A DNA stretch of 64,000 nt from positions 328 through 64,327 of the forward strand of contig NZ_KB905393.1 in assembly GCF_000379465.1 (NCBI RefSeq), written 5' to 3'. Positions 63,001 to 64,000 of this stretch are shown here, one piece after another. The position numbers were made by a program, and so were the translations under genes. Positions within the stretch are counted from its first letter, which is position 1, and every line of letters starts with the position of its first letter. The stretch is from Sciscionella marina DSM 45152 (lineage in GTDB: Bacteria; Actinomycetota; Actinomycetes; Mycobacteriales; Pseudonocardiaceae). The notes beneath the pieces were generated by a model that worked only from the letters and a program-made list of their open reading frames with translations, did no database searches and was not told the DNA's origin.

Positions 63001-63767
63001 TCTTTGCTGTTGTCTTACGAGCAGGGACAGCAAGAGCGGGCCCGCCGAGACTGTATCGCCATGAGCAGCTCGCTTCACGCGAACGCCCATCGTGCACGGC
63101 GTAGTTTTCCACCGTGGGTGTAGTTCCTGCTCGAGGAACGTCGGGAACTCCGGGGTGACGGTGCCGCGACCTGTGCGTTGCGGTCACCGTGCCGACGGCG
63201 ATCTCCGAGGCCGCGAACAGGACCGTGGTGCCCGGATGGAAGTAGCCATGGGTGTTCCAATCAGGAAACCGGGTGCGCCGGAAATGGACTGAGCACGGCC
63301 CAAGTCCCGGATCTGCGACTTCTCGTCCACGCACAACACGATCCTGTCCTCCGGCCGCACCAGGGGCGCCCACGGTCCTGTCGGTGTCCTCGGCGACCAG
63401 CTCCGGACGCTTCCAACAACTGCTTGGTCCTCTCCGACACCGGCGCCGAGTTGCGATCCACAGGACACGACCTTGTCGAGAGTGCAACAGTCCAGAGATC
63501 CGTGGTCGAAAGCGCTGCGGGCGATCAGGGGTCCGGCTGTGGCCTCAGTGATCCGGTAATGGTCACTCCCGTGCGCGCGGTGAAACCCAAAGTGATCGGG
63601 GCCTAGTCGTACTGTCAAAGTCGGCGCGGAGAGGGAACTGCTTTGCCGCGGGGAGGGCAGTGCGTTGCGAGAGGCGTGGCGCACCGGGCCAGCGCGTACC
63701 TGGGCCGGAGAAGGGGCGCGTGTGGGCAGTTCCAGCGCCTTGGTTTCGGAAGATCCGCCGTGCCGTT
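63001..63767. other. Gene-poor region with decayed insertion sequence
   Basis: 767 bases without an intact gene. The middle part (63094-63406) carries a broken IS630 transposase, listed separately. The rest (63001-63093 and 63407-63767) shows only arginine-rich shadow frames and no clear IS terminal repeats or terminator. Confidence 0.6.
63094..63406 (-). pseudogene. IS630-family transposase remnant, frameshifted and truncated
   Basis: Reading the minus strand, pieces of an IS630 DDE transposase appear in two alternating frames: RPELVAEDTDRTVGAP (about 63406-63359), then PEDRIVLCVDEKSQIRDL (about 63350-63297), then WNTHGYFHPGTTVLFAASEI (about 63256-63197) and TVENYAVH (about 63118-63093). 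VLCVDEKSQ holds the first catalytic Asp and V(D/E)NYAVH the second region, where D has become E. At least two frameshifts and loss of both ends show it is dead. Confidence 0.75.
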
Positions 63768-64000
63768 TCAATCGCGTGCGTCGGCCTTGTCGACGCGGGC
63801 CTGGATCGTTTCGATCTGTATGCGCACGAGTTGTTCCACGCTGACCCGCCACGTGTCCTTGTCCAGGTGACCGCTGAGTTTCATTCCCGCGATGCCGTGC
63901 GCACTGCACATCAACAGGGTGCCGTAACGCGACGCATCGGACTTTCCGACGACTTCTGTGACGAGGGTGAGGAACTCGTTCTCGAGGCGGCTCACAGCCT
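63768..64000 (-). CDS. TetR-family regulator, C-terminal part (cut by window edge)
   Basis: The frame is open to the window edge, so the gene begins outside. The visible 77 residues include EFLTLVTEVVGKSDASRYGT, LLMCSAHGIAGMKLSGHLDK and WRVSVEQLVRIQIETIQARV. The H-G-I-A...L-S-G pattern resembles the C-terminal WHG-type domain of TetR/AcrR regulators. The DNA-binding half is not visible, so the call is tentative. It ends about 310 bases from the IS remnant. Confidence 0.55.
   Translation of the reverse strand, partial: AVSRLENEFLTLVTEVVGKSDASRYGTLLMCSAHGIAGMKLSGHLDKDTWRVSVEQLVRIQIETIQARVDKADARD

Overview
The window comes from a high-GC, Gram-positive actinomycete. Support for this is the G/C-rich third codon positions, frequent GTG and some TTG starts, ATGA/GTGA stop-start overlaps, an Mce lipid-import operon, a mycobacterial-type binuclear-iron monooxygenase (mim) operon and a 7Fe ferredoxin. 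A Pseudonocardiales-type soil organism (Amycolatopsis, Saccharopolyspora or Pseudonocardia relatives) fits best, but that is inference; the species cannot be fixed from the sequence alone.

Layout. (1) 1-1949: accessory edge, with the tail of a probable ISL3-type transposase and its terminal repeat, then a minus-strand pair made of a helical protein of unknown function and a phage Gp37/Gp68-like (DUF5131) protein. (2) 1976-13400: the mim system. A divergent AcoR/MimR-like activator faces a small conserved-looking protein, the four-component monooxygenase mimABCD, an amidohydrolase, a DUF59 protein, a zinc alcohol dehydrogenase and a dedicated GroEL. Two copies of a 16-bp palindromic element lie in the control region. 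The operon ends at strong hairpins. (3) 13983-18346: a large LuxR-type ATPase regulator, an IclR regulator, a truncated acyl-CoA ligase and a membrane protein. (4) 18675-33636: a continuous Mce operon with two YrbE permeases, an MceG-type ATPase, six Mce proteins, an RND/MMPL-like membrane protein, an anchored parvulin-type foldase, two tiny membrane proteins and an ECF sigma factor. (5) 33644-44939: 7Fe ferredoxin, MBL-fold hydrolase, ALDH, zinc ADH, a second IclR, an intact acyl-CoA ligase, P450, SCP2-like protein, ADH and ALDH. (6) 44967-55354: a FadR-type regulator, then ten overlapping or closely spaced genes: amidohydrolase/decarboxylase, LigB-type extradiol dioxygenase, alpha/beta hydrolase, Rieske oxygenase alpha and beta, SDR, two acyl-CoA dehydrogenases and a GMC oxidoreductase. 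(7) 55374-63000: thioesterase, Ohr/OsmC, a third CoA ligase, ferredoxin-NADP reductase, thiolase, SDR and acyl-CoA dehydrogenase. (8) 63001-64000: a decayed IS630 transposase and the C-terminal end of a TetR-like regulator.

How it may work together. The mim operon would oxidise small ketones, alkanes or phenols, with its own chaperonin and possibly its own metal-cofactor helper. The later blocks read as one catabolic island: Mce import of a hydrophobic compound, P450/ADH/ALDH oxidation of a side chain, CoA activation and beta-oxidation, and Rieske/SDR/LigB ring opening followed by decarboxylation and hydrolysis. Electrons for the P450 and Rieske enzymes probably come from the isolated ferredoxin and the FprA-type reductase. 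A 15-base sequence shared between the second IclR promoter and the ring-cleavage operon promoter suggests common control. The most novel-looking parts are the extended Mce-RND-foldase-sigma operon and the LigB/Rieske/paired-ACAD pathway, whose substrate I cannot name.
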